A model generated the notes under the pieces. It searched no databases, was not told the origin of the DNA, and saw only the letters and a list, made by a program, of their open reading frames with translations. Of a DNA stretch of 64,000 bases, positions 53,813-62,342 are shown piece after piece (within the stretch, counting starts at the first letter, position 1; every line of letters starts with the position of its first letter). A program made the position numbers and the translations under genes. This stretch comes from Leptospira fainei serovar Hurstbridge str. BUT 6 (GTDB lineage: Bacteria > Spirochaetota > Leptospiria > Leptospirales > Leptospiraceae): the NCBI RefSeq assembly GCF_000306235.2, contig NZ_AKWZ02000010.1, forward strand, positions 558,001 through 622,000, in the 5' to 3' direction.

Positions 53813-55723
53813 ATGATACGGTTTTTAGAGGAAAAATATCGAGACTGGATCCCGTCCTCTTCTTTTTCGTATTTAGTTCTCGGCATTTTATCTAGCCAAT
53901 TCTGTCGTTTCTTATTCGTAGATTTTCTGCTCGTATGGACCGGAATCGGATGTATTTCGATCGTTTTCGTTTCCTTTCTAAAGCCGATTCATAAAAAGGC
54001 TCTCTCCTTCGGTTGGGGTATCCTACTCTTTTTTCTTCTCCTTATATCCGGATTTACTAAAAGAACCGCACCCTTCTTAAATGAATCGAAAATTTGGAAG
54101 GATAAGTCCAGTGCTTTCGTCGGAAAACTGCTGGAATCGGCAAACGTCGAGGGGTTAGAGAAGGAAATCTCCCTGGGATTAGTACTGGGAGATGCAAAAA
54201 ATCTAAACAAGGATTTTAAACAAGACGCTAAAGACGGAGGCATACTCCATCTTTTCGCAGCATCGGGACTTCATTTGGGAATATTATTGGGCTGCGTCTT
54301 CGCCGTTCTAAAACATTTTCCCGTATTAGGATATTTTTTCCCTCGAGTCATACCGATTCTGCTCGGGCTTCTATATTTCTCGTTGCTCGGTTTTCCGGTA
54401 TCTTTGGCGCGAGCCTGGGTATTTTCGTCCTTTCTTCTTTTGCAAACTCTATTCTTTCGGAGAACGCGTCCGTCGGATTTACTCATAGCTTCGACAGGAA
54501 TTTTATACTTTTGGGACCCTGTAAGATCGTTCGGAGTATCGTTTCTCCTTTCGTTCGGCGCAGTCGCGTCGATTTTACTTTTGAAACCGTGTTTAGATCT
54601 TTGCTTTCCTCAAGACACTGAGGACACCGGGGCATTGAAAAAAATAGGGTTTTTCTTTCGGGAGAATCTAACGCTCTCTTTCGCGGCAGGGCTGGGCACC
54701 TTTCCGACATTGGTCGCATGCTTCGGAACCTTTAGTTTCGGTTCACTGGGAATAAATCTGCTCTTAGTTCCTCTATGCGGAATATTACTCCCGTTATTAT
54801 ATTCCGCATTGCTTATAGAATTCTTATCGATCCCTTACCTGAAAGATTGTCTCTGGTTATTGGTAAAAATATTAATCAACATTCTCGGAAAGATCACCGT
54901 GTTTTGGAGCGAGAACGAGCTTACCTTCTCGAAAATCTACCGAGGCGAATCGAAGCAACTAGCGTTAGTCGTTTTGGTTTTATTTATCGTATTTTTGTTC
55001 TTCATTCGATCTCTACCGATACGCGAAGAGGTAAAAAGTTCGCTGAACCTGTCGATTGTTCCTAAAAAATCCGGCATAATTCGAAAAATTGTCGATCCTA
55101 TTCTTCTAATGCGTTTATCATTATTGATTTTCTGCATTGGATTCTATTATCTTCTTGCCGTTTCGTCTCAATACGTTCGATTACCGCCGATATTCTACGG
55201 GGACAAATTCAGCTTTGTAATTAGAAACGAAAAAGAATTAGTTTTGGGAGGGAAATGTAAATACAGCTCGAATTTATTTTATAAATCTTTCGGAAAAGAC
55301 GCCCAACTCTTCTGCGGAGAAAATTCAGGGCAAACTACGATCGAGAACGTTTATATCGAAGACGAATCCTGCATGCGCTGGATTCTATCGTGCTTTAGAC
55401 ATCGAACAAACGCGCGATTCCAATACGGCGGTAAAAAATCGCTTTCTTCCCGTAATCTCACGAACTGGCAAATCGTTCCGAAGAGAAACAGATTTTCCCT
55501 TCCGACGGAACCTGGACAACTCATACGGTTCGAAGTCGGAAAAGATTCGGTTTTTAGTCTGGTAAAATTTACGCAACAAGGCCGAGGAATTATTTTGTTA
55601 AGTCCGCGCTTCGGCAAATTAGATAATGCGAAGGAATGGAATAAAGTTCGAAAACAGCTTGGAATCGGTTCCGGCTGGGAGTTTATTGGAAGCAATGAGC
55701 TTCCCGGAATACCCGTTTTTTAA
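53813..55723 (+). CDS. ComEC/Rec2-family membrane protein without metallo-beta-lactamase domain
   Basis: A 636-residue polytopic protein. The ComEC core is clear (LHLFAASGLHLGILLGCVFA, then about ten helices and FGVSFLLSFGAVASILLL). ComEC forms the channel that brings single-stranded DNA into the cytosol in competent bacteria. The C-terminal 180 residues are soluble but lack the HxHxDH metal motif of the usual nuclease-like domain. Competence in this lineage is unproven. It overlaps rsmA by 29 bases. Confidence 0.82.
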   Translation: MIRFLEEKYRDWIPSSSFSYLVLGILSSQFCRFLFVDFLLVWTGIGCISIVFVSFLKPIHKKALSFGWGILLFFLLLISGFTKRTAPFLNESKIWKDKSSAFVGKLLESANVEGLEKEISLGLVLGDAKNLNKDFKQDAKDGGILHLFAASGLHLGILLGCVFAVLKHFPVLGYFFPRVIPILLGLLYFSLLGFPVSLARAWVFSSFLLLQTLFFRRTRPSDLLIASTGILYFWDPVRSFGVSFLLSFGAVASILLLKPCLDLCFPQDTEDTGALKKIGFFFRENLTLSFAAGLGTFPTLVACFGTFSFGSLGINLLLVPLCGILLPLLYSALLIEFLSIPYLKDCLWLLVKILINILGKITVFWSENELTFSKIYRGESKQLALVVLVLFIVFLFFIRSLPIREEVKSSLNLSIVPKKSGIIRKIVDPILLMRLSLLIFCIGFYYLLAVSSQYVRLPPIFYGDKFSFVIRNEKELVLGGKCKYSSNLFYKSFGKDAQLFCGENSGQTTIENVYIEDESCMRWILSCFRHRTNARFQYGGKKSLSSRNLTNWQIVPKRNRFSLPTEPGQLIRFEVGKDSVFSLVKFTQQGRGIILLSPRFGKLDNAKEWNKVRKQLGIGSGWEFIGSNELPGIPVF

Positions 55724-56576
55724 AACATCCGTCCTTCGGGAATTCCTAAAATCAAAATCCTCTGCGCCGTTAAAGAAGTGGGGACAAAATTTTCTCATCG
55801 ACCCGAAAGCCGTTCAAAGCTTAATCGATAGCGCCGACCCGGAAGCTCTGCAAAGTTCTGAAATCATATTGGAAATCGGCCCGGGGTTGGGCGCTCTTTC
55901 TCACTTATTGATTCGATTCAAAAAGAAATTGAGGTTATATGAGATCGATCCTGTTTATGCGGAATGGCTGGAACATTTCCTTCCCGGTGCGGAAATTGTT
56001 CGGGGAGACGCGAGAGAAACCTTACGATTGCCGCCCGACACAGATTGTTTTCTTTTTGGAAACCTCCCCTATTATATAACGTCGGAGCTTATTATCCTCG
56101 CATTGGAAAGATTGAACGGCCTAAAGGGCGCCGTTTTCCTCGTACAAAAGGAATTTGCCGTTCGCCTCACGAAAGAAATTTCTTCACTCGGAATATACGC
56201 CGGAGCATATGGAATTTTTAAATTACGGAAAAGGATTAAAGCAGGTTGCTTTTACCCTGCTCCGAATATAGACTCCTCGATCCTTAGTTTTAAATCGGCG
56301 CCGCGGTTCGCAGAAAGGAAGTATTATCAGGCGCTTGAATTGCTATGTCGAGTCGCGTTTTGGGGAAAGCGGAAAAAACTGAGTTCATCCTTAAAAGAAG
56401 CCCCGATAAGATCATTTTATCCGAAAGGAGAATTTCCTTTTCAGGATAAGGAAGATTCTTTAAGATCCCGTCTTTCACTCGCCGTAAAATCGGCGGAAAT
56501 ATCGATCGATAAGCGACCCGAAGAGTTGAAGCAGGAGGATTTCTATCTCGTAGCGGAAAAATTTCCTTTCAATTAA
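55695..56576 (+). CDS. rsmA: 16S rRNA dimethyladenosine transferase RsmA/KsgA
   Basis: A 293-residue SAM methyltransferase. KKWGQNFLID, the SAM loop EIGPGLGALSHLL, and the catalytic GNLPYYITSELI motif are diagnostic. It dimethylates A1518 and A1519 (E. coli numbering) near the 16S rRNA 3' end. I prefer ATG 55695 (GGAAG upstream), which makes a 29-base overlap with the ComEC-like gene; an ORF start at 55626 would add 23 unrelated residues. Confidence 0.93.
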   Translation: MSFPEYPFFKTSVLREFLKSKSSAPLKKWGQNFLIDPKAVQSLIDSADPEALQSSEIILEIGPGLGALSHLLIRFKKKLRLYEIDPVYAEWLEHFLPGAEIVRGDARETLRLPPDTDCFLFGNLPYYITSELIILALERLNGLKGAVFLVQKEFAVRLTKEISSLGIYAGAYGIFKLRKRIKAGCFYPAPNIDSSILSFKSAPRFAERKYYQALELLCRVAFWGKRKKLSSSLKEAPIRSFYPKGEFPFQDKEDSLRSRLSLAVKSAEISIDKRPEELKQEDFYLVAEKFPFN

Positions 56577-56594
56577 AGGAAACCTTAGGAAGCC

Positions 56595-58118
56595 CTATCG
56601 AGACTGGCGCTGAAACGCCTTATATTCGTTTATAATTCTATCGCCGAACTCTTTCCATTCCTCGTCTTTTTTAAACCCGAAATGTAGAAGTACCTCCCAG
56701 TGAATCGCGGCAGGATCCGCCTTCCCCTCGTAACAATCGATAATCCAATCGGAAAGATACACGGCAAAGACTACATCTCGAGATTCCTTTTTGGCCATTA
56801 AGGGCCGGTGATGATATTCGGCGGCGACTCGGATCGTATCCGAGAAATTCCACTTCTCGCAGATCATACTACCGAGCGAAGTATGAGTAATTCCTAATGC
56901 AGCTTCTTCCAAGCCGAGCGTCGATGCTAATAGGTTTTTTCCGGTCAGTTCCGTCAATTTGGCCACGATTTCAGGTTCCAATGATAGCAGAAGAACCAAA
57001 CCTATGTCATGAAGTAAAGCGGCGCAGACTAAATTGGTTAAGAACGTTTTTTTCCAACCCATACGCTCTCCCAACCTTCGGCAGATATACGCGGATAAGC
57101 TGGATCGCTCCCAAATCTGTTCGAACTCTTTATACCTTTCTTCGAGTATTTTCTTCGTGCCAAGACTTAGAAGAATATTATTTAACTCAGAAAGTCCGAT
57201 TCGTTTAATCGCCTCGTCGAGCGTTTCCACTTTTCTTCCCTGAGCGAAAGAAGCTGAGTTGGCAAGTTTCAGAATATTTGTCGAAAGAGAAACGTCTCTT
57301 GAAACGGACTCGGTAATCTGCGTTATGGACGAATCGGGTTTACTGATCAGACTCATGATCTGATTTAGATTTTCCGGAAACGTAGGAAGCTTATCGATTT
57401 CGGCGATAATTTCGACCGTCCTCTGATAAGAAACATTCCGGTGTTTGAAATCCAAGGGAATTTTTATATAAGCGGAAGTGACTGCCCCTTCCGCTTTGAG
57501 CTTATAGCAGTCCCCTTCGATTCCTTCGTTTTTCAACATGAGAAGCGACATCGCAAGCCCGAGTCCGGCTCCTTCGGAGTCGTCGGCGTGATCGGCAAAA
57601 ACCTCTCCTAGATCATTGTATTCACGGCTCTTGCCGATCCTATTTTCAACCCTCTTCAGTTCTTCTGCAATGATCGGCGCGTTATTGGAAACGCGCATCA
57701 GGAAGCTCGATCGATTGAAAGCCATAGTAATCAGGCAATGAAATTTGACTTTTTCAAGAAGCTCGGCGTATCGCTCTTTATCTCGAATCATCTCCTTTTT
57801 AAAATTCGCCATCCCTTTGGTGTAATCCTCGGGATCGGAAATATTCAGGTTATTTTCGGAGAAAAATATCCGCTTGGAGTTGGCCTTAACGGCGTTCATT
57901 ACGCTCTCACGTAGAATGGAAAAAACCGATTCCTTAAGAGATATCGCGTCCAGATAGACCAGATAACGATCGAGCAAAACGTTCAGAAGTTTGTCTACGT
58001 TTCGGTTTAATGTCGTAATTCGAATATAAAGAGGGTTTAGCCTTTCGATACGCTCGTTTACGTTACGTACGCTGAGATAGTATCCTTCTTTTTCGAAGTG
58101 GTACCAGTTTATGTTCAT
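56595..58118 (-). CDS. HDOD signalling protein with N-terminal histidine-kinase-like ATPase region
   Basis: A 507-residue cytosolic protein. Residues about 60-250 resemble a GHKL ATPase: ESVMNAVKANSK (N-box-like) and GAGLGLAMSLLML (G-box-like). Residues about 265-460 are an HDOD domain (LPTFPENLNQIMSLI, SLSTNILKLANSA, LHDIGLVLL). HDOD proteins are HD-like regulators found in motility and stress signalling. The fusion is unusual. No phosphoacceptor histidine domain is evident. It is convergent with rsmA. Confidence 0.8.
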   Translation of the reverse strand: MNINWYHFEKEGYYLSVRNVNERIERLNPLYIRITTLNRNVDKLLNVLLDRYLVYLDAISLKESVFSILRESVMNAVKANSKRIFFSENNLNISDPEDYTKGMANFKKEMIRDKERYAELLEKVKFHCLITMAFNRSSFLMRVSNNAPIIAEELKRVENRIGKSREYNDLGEVFADHADDSEGAGLGLAMSLLMLKNEGIEGDCYKLKAEGAVTSAYIKIPLDFKHRNVSYQRTVEIIAEIDKLPTFPENLNQIMSLISKPDSSITQITESVSRDVSLSTNILKLANSASFAQGRKVETLDEAIKRIGLSELNNILLSLGTKKILEERYKEFEQIWERSSLSAYICRRLGERMGWKKTFLTNLVCAALLHDIGLVLLLSLEPEIVAKLTELTGKNLLASTLGLEEAALGITHTSLGSMICEKWNFSDTIRVAAEYHHRPLMAKKESRDVVFAVYLSDWIIDCYEGKADPAAIHWEVLLHFGFKKDEEWKEFGDRIINEYKAFQRQSR

Positions 58119-58207
58119 TTTCGCTACGGAAGGCAGTTCCCTATATCATATTTTTCGGAACGTTTTGTCAACTCCAGATTACTTTAATGCTAAAACCACC
58201 GATTTTC

Positions 58208-59029
58208 TTAAATTTCCTTGCGACGAGTTGCTCCGATCAAAGCCGCCTTCAAAAGCAAAATCCAGGCGCCGACTTGTAAAAAAGAATAAGGTCCGTAAGA
58301 AAATGGGTCTTCTACTTTTCCCTCCAAAAGTCTTCCGGAGTGGTAATAAACGGTACCGAGTTGCGGTAAAACCCAATACGCAATTTTGACAAAAAGCTTT
58401 TGATTTTCGGCCAATTCAGCGGACCCGTCCACCACACCGTTATATACGATGAAATCTAAAATGGCCGTGCCGAGAAGTAATCCGAAGGACAATAAAACGG
58501 AAATCGTTTGATTGGCAGTCAAAGTGATTAATAAAGCAAAGACCACTAAAAAACCGTAAGATAGAAACATCACTCCTTGATAGAGTAAAAAATCCCAAGG
58601 AATCTCCATTGCAAAGGCCGAATGGATGGCAAACGCTCCGACCAAAAACAGCATAACCAAGATTAACAACGTAATCCCTTTCCCCGCCAAATATACCAAA
58701 GGATCGAGAGGTCTACTCAACCAAAGAGTGTGAACCTGGGAATCGAGGTCCTGACGCAACAAATCTGAAGTCATCATTACCAGAAAGACCGTCACCCAAA
58801 GCGAAGAGAGAGTAAAATACGTCCCGACTGATACGCCCTTCGTGATATTATCGCCGAATGTGCTGGTGCAAAACCATTCCCCTAACAAATAAAACGCAAG
58901 AAGCGAAAATAGGAAGAATAGCGCCTTCCGACGCTGCACCTGTAGAAGCGTTAGCTTTATTAGGACAGGCAGCTGTAAGAACATAGAAACGAAAAAAAAT
59001 GAAAACGATTGTTTCGATTTTAGATTCAT
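58208..59029 (-). CDS. ABC-2 type transporter permease
   Basis: A 273-residue integral membrane protein with six hydrophobic helices, typical of the permease subunit of ABC-2 exporters. I take ATG 59029, one base after the stop of the ATPase gene; the ORF could extend to 59056 but that would overlap. Substrate is unknown. It pairs with the ATPase encoded just upstream. Confidence 0.82.
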   Translation of the reverse strand: MNLKSKQSFSFFFVSMFLQLPVLIKLTLLQVQRRKALFFLFSLLAFYLLGEWFCTSTFGDNITKGVSVGTYFTLSSLWVTVFLVMMTSDLLRQDLDSQVHTLWLSRPLDPLVYLAGKGITLLILVMLFLVGAFAIHSAFAMEIPWDFLLYQGVMFLSYGFLVVFALLITLTANQTISVLLSFGLLLGTAILDFIVYNGVVDGSAELAENQKLFVKIAYWVLPQLGTVYYHSGRLLEGKVEDPFSYGPYSFLQVGAWILLLKAALIGATRRKEI

Positions 59030-59030
59030 T

Positions 59031-59960
59031 TTAATGACTCGCCTCTTCTTTAGCATCGAGGCTCCCCGTTAAACGAAGGAAAACTTCTTCCAACGATTCG
59101 GTTTTCCTTTCAAAAAGGAAGAGGTCCGCTCCCCTTTCTACTAGCTCCGCGGGAAGTCTACGCACGTCGATCTCCGGTTTGGGTCGAATCTCCCATTCTT
59201 TACCGTCCTTTTTAAAATCCAAAGAAATTCCTTCCAAATACGATTCTAATCCCGCATCCGCTTCAAGGCGTATGCGAATTCTATCTTTGCCCTGCCTAAG
59301 CTCATCAAGCCGTCCTTGAGCTTTAATTTGACCTTTATGTAATATACCTACTTCAGTACAGATTTGCTCCACTTCCGGCAAACGATGGGAATTAATTAAG
59401 ATGGTAACCCCTCGCTTTACATTCTCCGCTATAATTCGGTCCCTAAATTCCTTATAGCCGGCAGGATCAAGTCCGGTCCCCGGCTCGTCCAATAGTAGGA
59501 GTTCCGGTTCTGCGCCCAATGCATGCGCCAAGCCCAGCCTTTGTAACATCCCTTTAGAATAAGTTGATACTTTTCGGTCCGCGGCATCTGCTAAACCTAA
59601 TTCGCTTAATAGTTCTTTACTCTTGATTTTTGCCTCCTTTGCCTTGAAAAACGCAAGTCGAAGGCTCGCTTCCAGAAACTCCCTACCCGTTAAGAAGGGA
59701 GAAACCGCCATACGCTCCGGAAGATATCCTATGCGTGCGCGAACTGCCGGAGAAGGGGATTCACCGAGAACTTTGCATTCACCGCTAGTCGGTCGAGAAA
59801 AACCGAGTAGGATTCTTACTAACGTCGTCTTTCCGGCGCCGTTCGGTCCTAAAAGGCCGAAAATTCCCCCGCGAGGAACACTTAAATGAATACTTCGAAG
59901 CGCCTGTACGCCAGGATAATTTTTACGAAGGCTTTCGATTTCAATTGCAAATTGGGACAT
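59031..59960 (-). CDS. ABC transporter ATP-binding protein
   Basis: A 309-residue nucleotide-binding subunit. Walker A GPNGAGKTT, the signature YSKGMLQRLGLA, Walker B LLLLDEPGTGLD and the switch His in INSHR are all present. The C-terminal extension of about 90 residues matches DrrA/CcmA-like exporters. AAGGA lies seven bases before ATG 59960; the ORF extends upstream to 60083 over the start of sixA, but that is not coding in this frame. Confidence 0.93.
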   Translation of the reverse strand: MSQFAIEIESLRKNYPGVQALRSIHLSVPRGGIFGLLGPNGAGKTTLVRILLGFSRPTSGECKVLGESPSPAVRARIGYLPERMAVSPFLTGREFLEASLRLAFFKAKEAKIKSKELLSELGLADAADRKVSTYSKGMLQRLGLAHALGAEPELLLLDEPGTGLDPAGYKEFRDRIIAENVKRGVTILINSHRLPEVEQICTEVGILHKGQIKAQGRLDELRQGKDRIRIRLEADAGLESYLEGISLDFKKDGKEWEIRPKPEIDVRRLPAELVERGADLFLFERKTESLEEVFLRLTGSLDAKEEASH

Positions 59961-60059
59961 CAGAAAATCCTTAGACCAAGTGCCGAGAACGATAGGTTCC
60001 AGTCGAAACCCCGGCAATCTTTTTCCGGAAAACGAAAGGTTGAATCCGGTTTTTATTCC

Positions 60060-60542
60060 ATGAAGATTATAATTGCAAGGCATGGAGAAGCTGAACCGGC
60101 TTCTCCTGACGGAAAAGATTCCTCACGAATTCTCACTGCCAAAGGAAAAGCCGACATCGAAAAGATGGCGCGATTTTTCTTAACCGGCTTTAAAATAAAA
60201 AAAATCTACCATAGTCCCTTCATTAGAACCGCGGAAACCGCCAAAATCTATGCGGAAATTTTACGCCCGAACGAGGAAACGGAATCATTGGAATATCTGC
60301 AGCCTGGGGAAGAATATGCTCAGACCTGCTCATTACTAAAAGATTACTCGAATTCGGATGCAATCTTGATCGTTGGACATAGTCCTGACGTGAGTATTTT
60401 CTCGGAGAAATTGCTAGGAATATCCGGCGTCGGAAAATCGTTCCTGTTTACGCCCGGATCGGCTTTAGCAGTGAATGTTCCAAGGGAGAAATTCTTAGGA
60501 GGACAGATTATTTGGTTCGTCTCTCCGGACTTTCTATGTTGA
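60060..60542 (+). CDS. sixA: phosphohistidine phosphatase SixA-like
   Basis: A 160-residue histidine phosphatase. RHGEAEPAS opens it with the phosphoacceptor His (residue 8), and GHSPD near residue 117 gives the second catalytic His. SixA removes phosphate from phosphohistidine in phosphorelay or PTS proteins. I took ATG 60060, directly at the RHG motif; an upstream start in frame at 59886 would add residues over the divergent ABC gene. Confidence 0.88.
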   Translation: MKIIIARHGEAEPASPDGKDSSRILTAKGKADIEKMARFFLTGFKIKKIYHSPFIRTAETAKIYAEILRPNEETESLEYLQPGEEYAQTCSLLKDYSNSDAILIVGHSPDVSIFSEKLLGISGVGKSFLFTPGSALAVNVPREKFLGGQIIWFVSPDFLC

Positions 60543-60609
60543 GTTTGAGTCGGACCTAAAATTGGGTTTACACTCCACCTAAATTCGAAAAATCATCCAA
60601 AGAAGAAAG

Positions 60610-60686
<77 letters not shown>

Positions 60687-60850
60687 AGATTTCTTTCTGC
60701 GTTCAAAATTTTCCCGCCGATTTCAAAGCTTTCCAGTGCAGACAACCTTTCGAAAGTACTGAAATTCTTTCGTCCGTTATCGATTTTGTCGTTCAATAAA
60801 TGATTCAATTTTTTCCGAATTATTTGATAACAATTTTATAATATTCCTAC

Positions 60851-60955
60851 ATGAGTTTGAGCTTGTTCGAATCTGTAAATACGCTTGGGCGCTTTTCAGT
60901 CCGAAATTTGCGTATAGAAATCGGTAGGAGCTCCAACAGAATTGCCCCGAGTAGA
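60851..60955 (+). pseudogene. possible remnant of an old-yellow-enzyme gene
   Basis: The frame reads MSLSLFESVNTLGRFSVRN, which resembles the N-terminus of NADH:flavin oxidoreductases (usually SLFEPxxLGxFxLRNRIV). Similarity fades at once and the frame runs into the GC-rich element before stopping at 61066. It may be a degraded gene start, or chance. Confidence 0.3.
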
Positions 60956-61015
60956 AAAAGGTTGTCATATTATCAATTTTGTGAAATTACGGCAATTCCG
61001 CCGCTGCGCTCCGGC

Positions 61016-61036
61016 CCCCGCCCAGGAAGGGCGGGG
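61016..61036. repeat. GC-rich hairpin element
   Basis: A perfect 8-bp stem (CCCCGCCC/GGGCGGGG, 5-base loop) sits in a short GC-rich block in an AT-rich region. There is no T-run. It may belong to a dispersed intergenic repeat family like the block at 13586-13650. Confidence 0.4.
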
Positions 61037-61073
61037 ACTTCTCGGCCAAATGAACTTGAGAATTGAAAATCCG

Positions 61074-61892
61074 CTATTCTAACGGAGGCATTTTACATCC
61101 GATAATTTCATAAAATCGGTTTATTGTGGCAGTTCTATTCGCGTCTTTGGATTTACTTAATATCGTAACGGCTAAAGAATCGGGACTTTGTTTCGAAATT
61201 AAAATTCCCTGAAACCAATAGCTCCCTTCCCAAGAACCTGTCTTTCCGAAAATAGTTCCGTTTCGTTCCGGGCAATCCGACCAGAATAAGCTGGATATCC
61301 AGGATCGATAAACGGATTCCGAAACACCTCGGCCTCTTTTCCAAAAAACCGAAACCCAAAAACTATGAACCTCTTCCGGAAGCAATCGAAGGCCGCCCCC
61401 ATGCTTTAAACCCATCTCGTTCGTCCACCAGCTATAAGGAAGCTTTCCTTTTTTGGACGGATCGGGCTTATCAGGCATTTGCCCATATCCGATCCTTTTT
61501 AAAGTTTTTTCTAATTTCTTCCGACCAAGTTTAGGAAACTGTATCGAGAAATAATCGTTGGAAGAGTAAAATAGCGCCTCGCGCAAATTCAGACTTCGGG
61601 GAGAACCGGGGATATGAGAATCGGAACATAGAATTTTTGCTTCCGGATCCATAATTCTATTTTCTAATAAAGAAAGAGCTAAATATGTTTTGAAAGTGGA
61701 CGCGGGGGAAAATCGGACTTTCGTAAAAGCCTCGTCCCCGTATGTTTTTATTTCTGGGATCTTATTTTGATTTATAAGGAAATTAGAGACTAGCAAAAGC
61801 TCGTGCTGGTTTGCGAGAATCCTCTCCGATAAAATCGGCCGACTAACTGCAAAGACGAGAATCCAAGGCAGTAGAAACCTGATTATAGACAC
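61074..61892 (-). CDS. OXA-like class D beta-lactamase / penicillin-binding homologue
   Basis: A 272-residue protein with a signal peptide (RFLLPWILVFAVSRPIL). The class D motifs are present in order: SPASTFK with Ser65 and Lys68, an SSND at about 110-113 where S-x-V is usual, a tryptophan-rich middle, and FGKTGSW with KTG at 217-219. The family hydrolyses beta-lactams or acts as transpeptidase-like enzymes; the altered second motif leaves activity uncertain. GTG is the start. It is a chromosomal single gene next to a phasin-like gene. Confidence 0.78.
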   Translation of the reverse strand: MSIIRFLLPWILVFAVSRPILSERILANQHELLLVSNFLINQNKIPEIKTYGDEAFTKVRFSPASTFKTYLALSLLENRIMDPEAKILCSDSHIPGSPRSLNLREALFYSSNDYFSIQFPKLGRKKLEKTLKRIGYGQMPDKPDPSKKGKLPYSWWTNEMGLKHGGGLRLLPEEVHSFWVSVFWKRGRGVSESVYRSWISSLFWSDCPERNGTIFGKTGSWEGSYWFQGILISKQSPDSLAVTILSKSKDANRTATINRFYEIIGCKMPPLE

Positions 61893-61967
61893 TTGTTTAC
61901 CGTTTATCTGGGATAAAATATTTATCCGAAGGTAGGATTCGAATCCGGCGGAAACGAAAGTTCAAAG

Positions 61968-62225
61968 TTATTTATTTAAGAATTGTTTGAGAAGGTTTTC
62001 CCGAATTTCTTCGAATTTCACGATTCCCCATGCTAGGGGAACTTTAAATTTCAAGGCGCTGTCGCTAAGGTCTTTTTCACCTTGGGCGCGTAACTCATCA
62101 AAGCGTTGTTCGACCTTCTCCTTTCCTTCGTTTAGGTCTTCCAGGAGTTTATCGAAGATCTCTTTCGATGTTTGAACTGCGCCGATTCCCGCGTTTATAA
62201 GATCGTTAAGTTTTTGGTTATCCAT
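61968..62225 (-). CDS. phasin-like small helical protein
   Basis: An 85-residue protein, helical throughout, with an amphipathic N-terminal segment (LNDLINAGIGAVQTSKEIF) and charged heptads. It resembles phasin-related (PhaI/PhaF N-terminal-like) proteins of polyhydroxyalkanoate granules. No PHA synthase is visible in the window, so that role is only suggested. AAGGA lies nine bases before the ATG. Confidence 0.7.
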   Translation of the reverse strand: MDNQKLNDLINAGIGAVQTSKEIFDKLLEDLNEGKEKVEQRFDELRAQGEKDLSDSALKFKVPLAWGIVKFEEIRENLLKQFLNK

Positions 62226-62342
62226 CCAGCACGTTCCTTTTTTTATATTTTTATGCAGCGCACAATAAATGCAAGCAGAAAATTATAGCGTTTTGTCGAA
62301 TCTGGATTGCCACGAAGGTTTTTGGTTTAAATCCTAAGTCCC

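Larger units (their letters stand above)
60687..61073. other. 387-base region without an intact gene
   Basis: Between tRNA-Pro and the class D enzyme gene lies AT-rich spacer, a possible gene remnant at 60851-60955 and a GC-rich hairpin at 61016-61036. No complete gene, promoter pair or second tRNA is evident. Confidence 0.5.

Noticed and set aside
59886..60059. Upstream extension of sixA in frame
   Set aside because: It would overlap the divergent ABC ATPase gene and place 58 extra residues before the RHG motif, which sits at the N-terminus in SixA.
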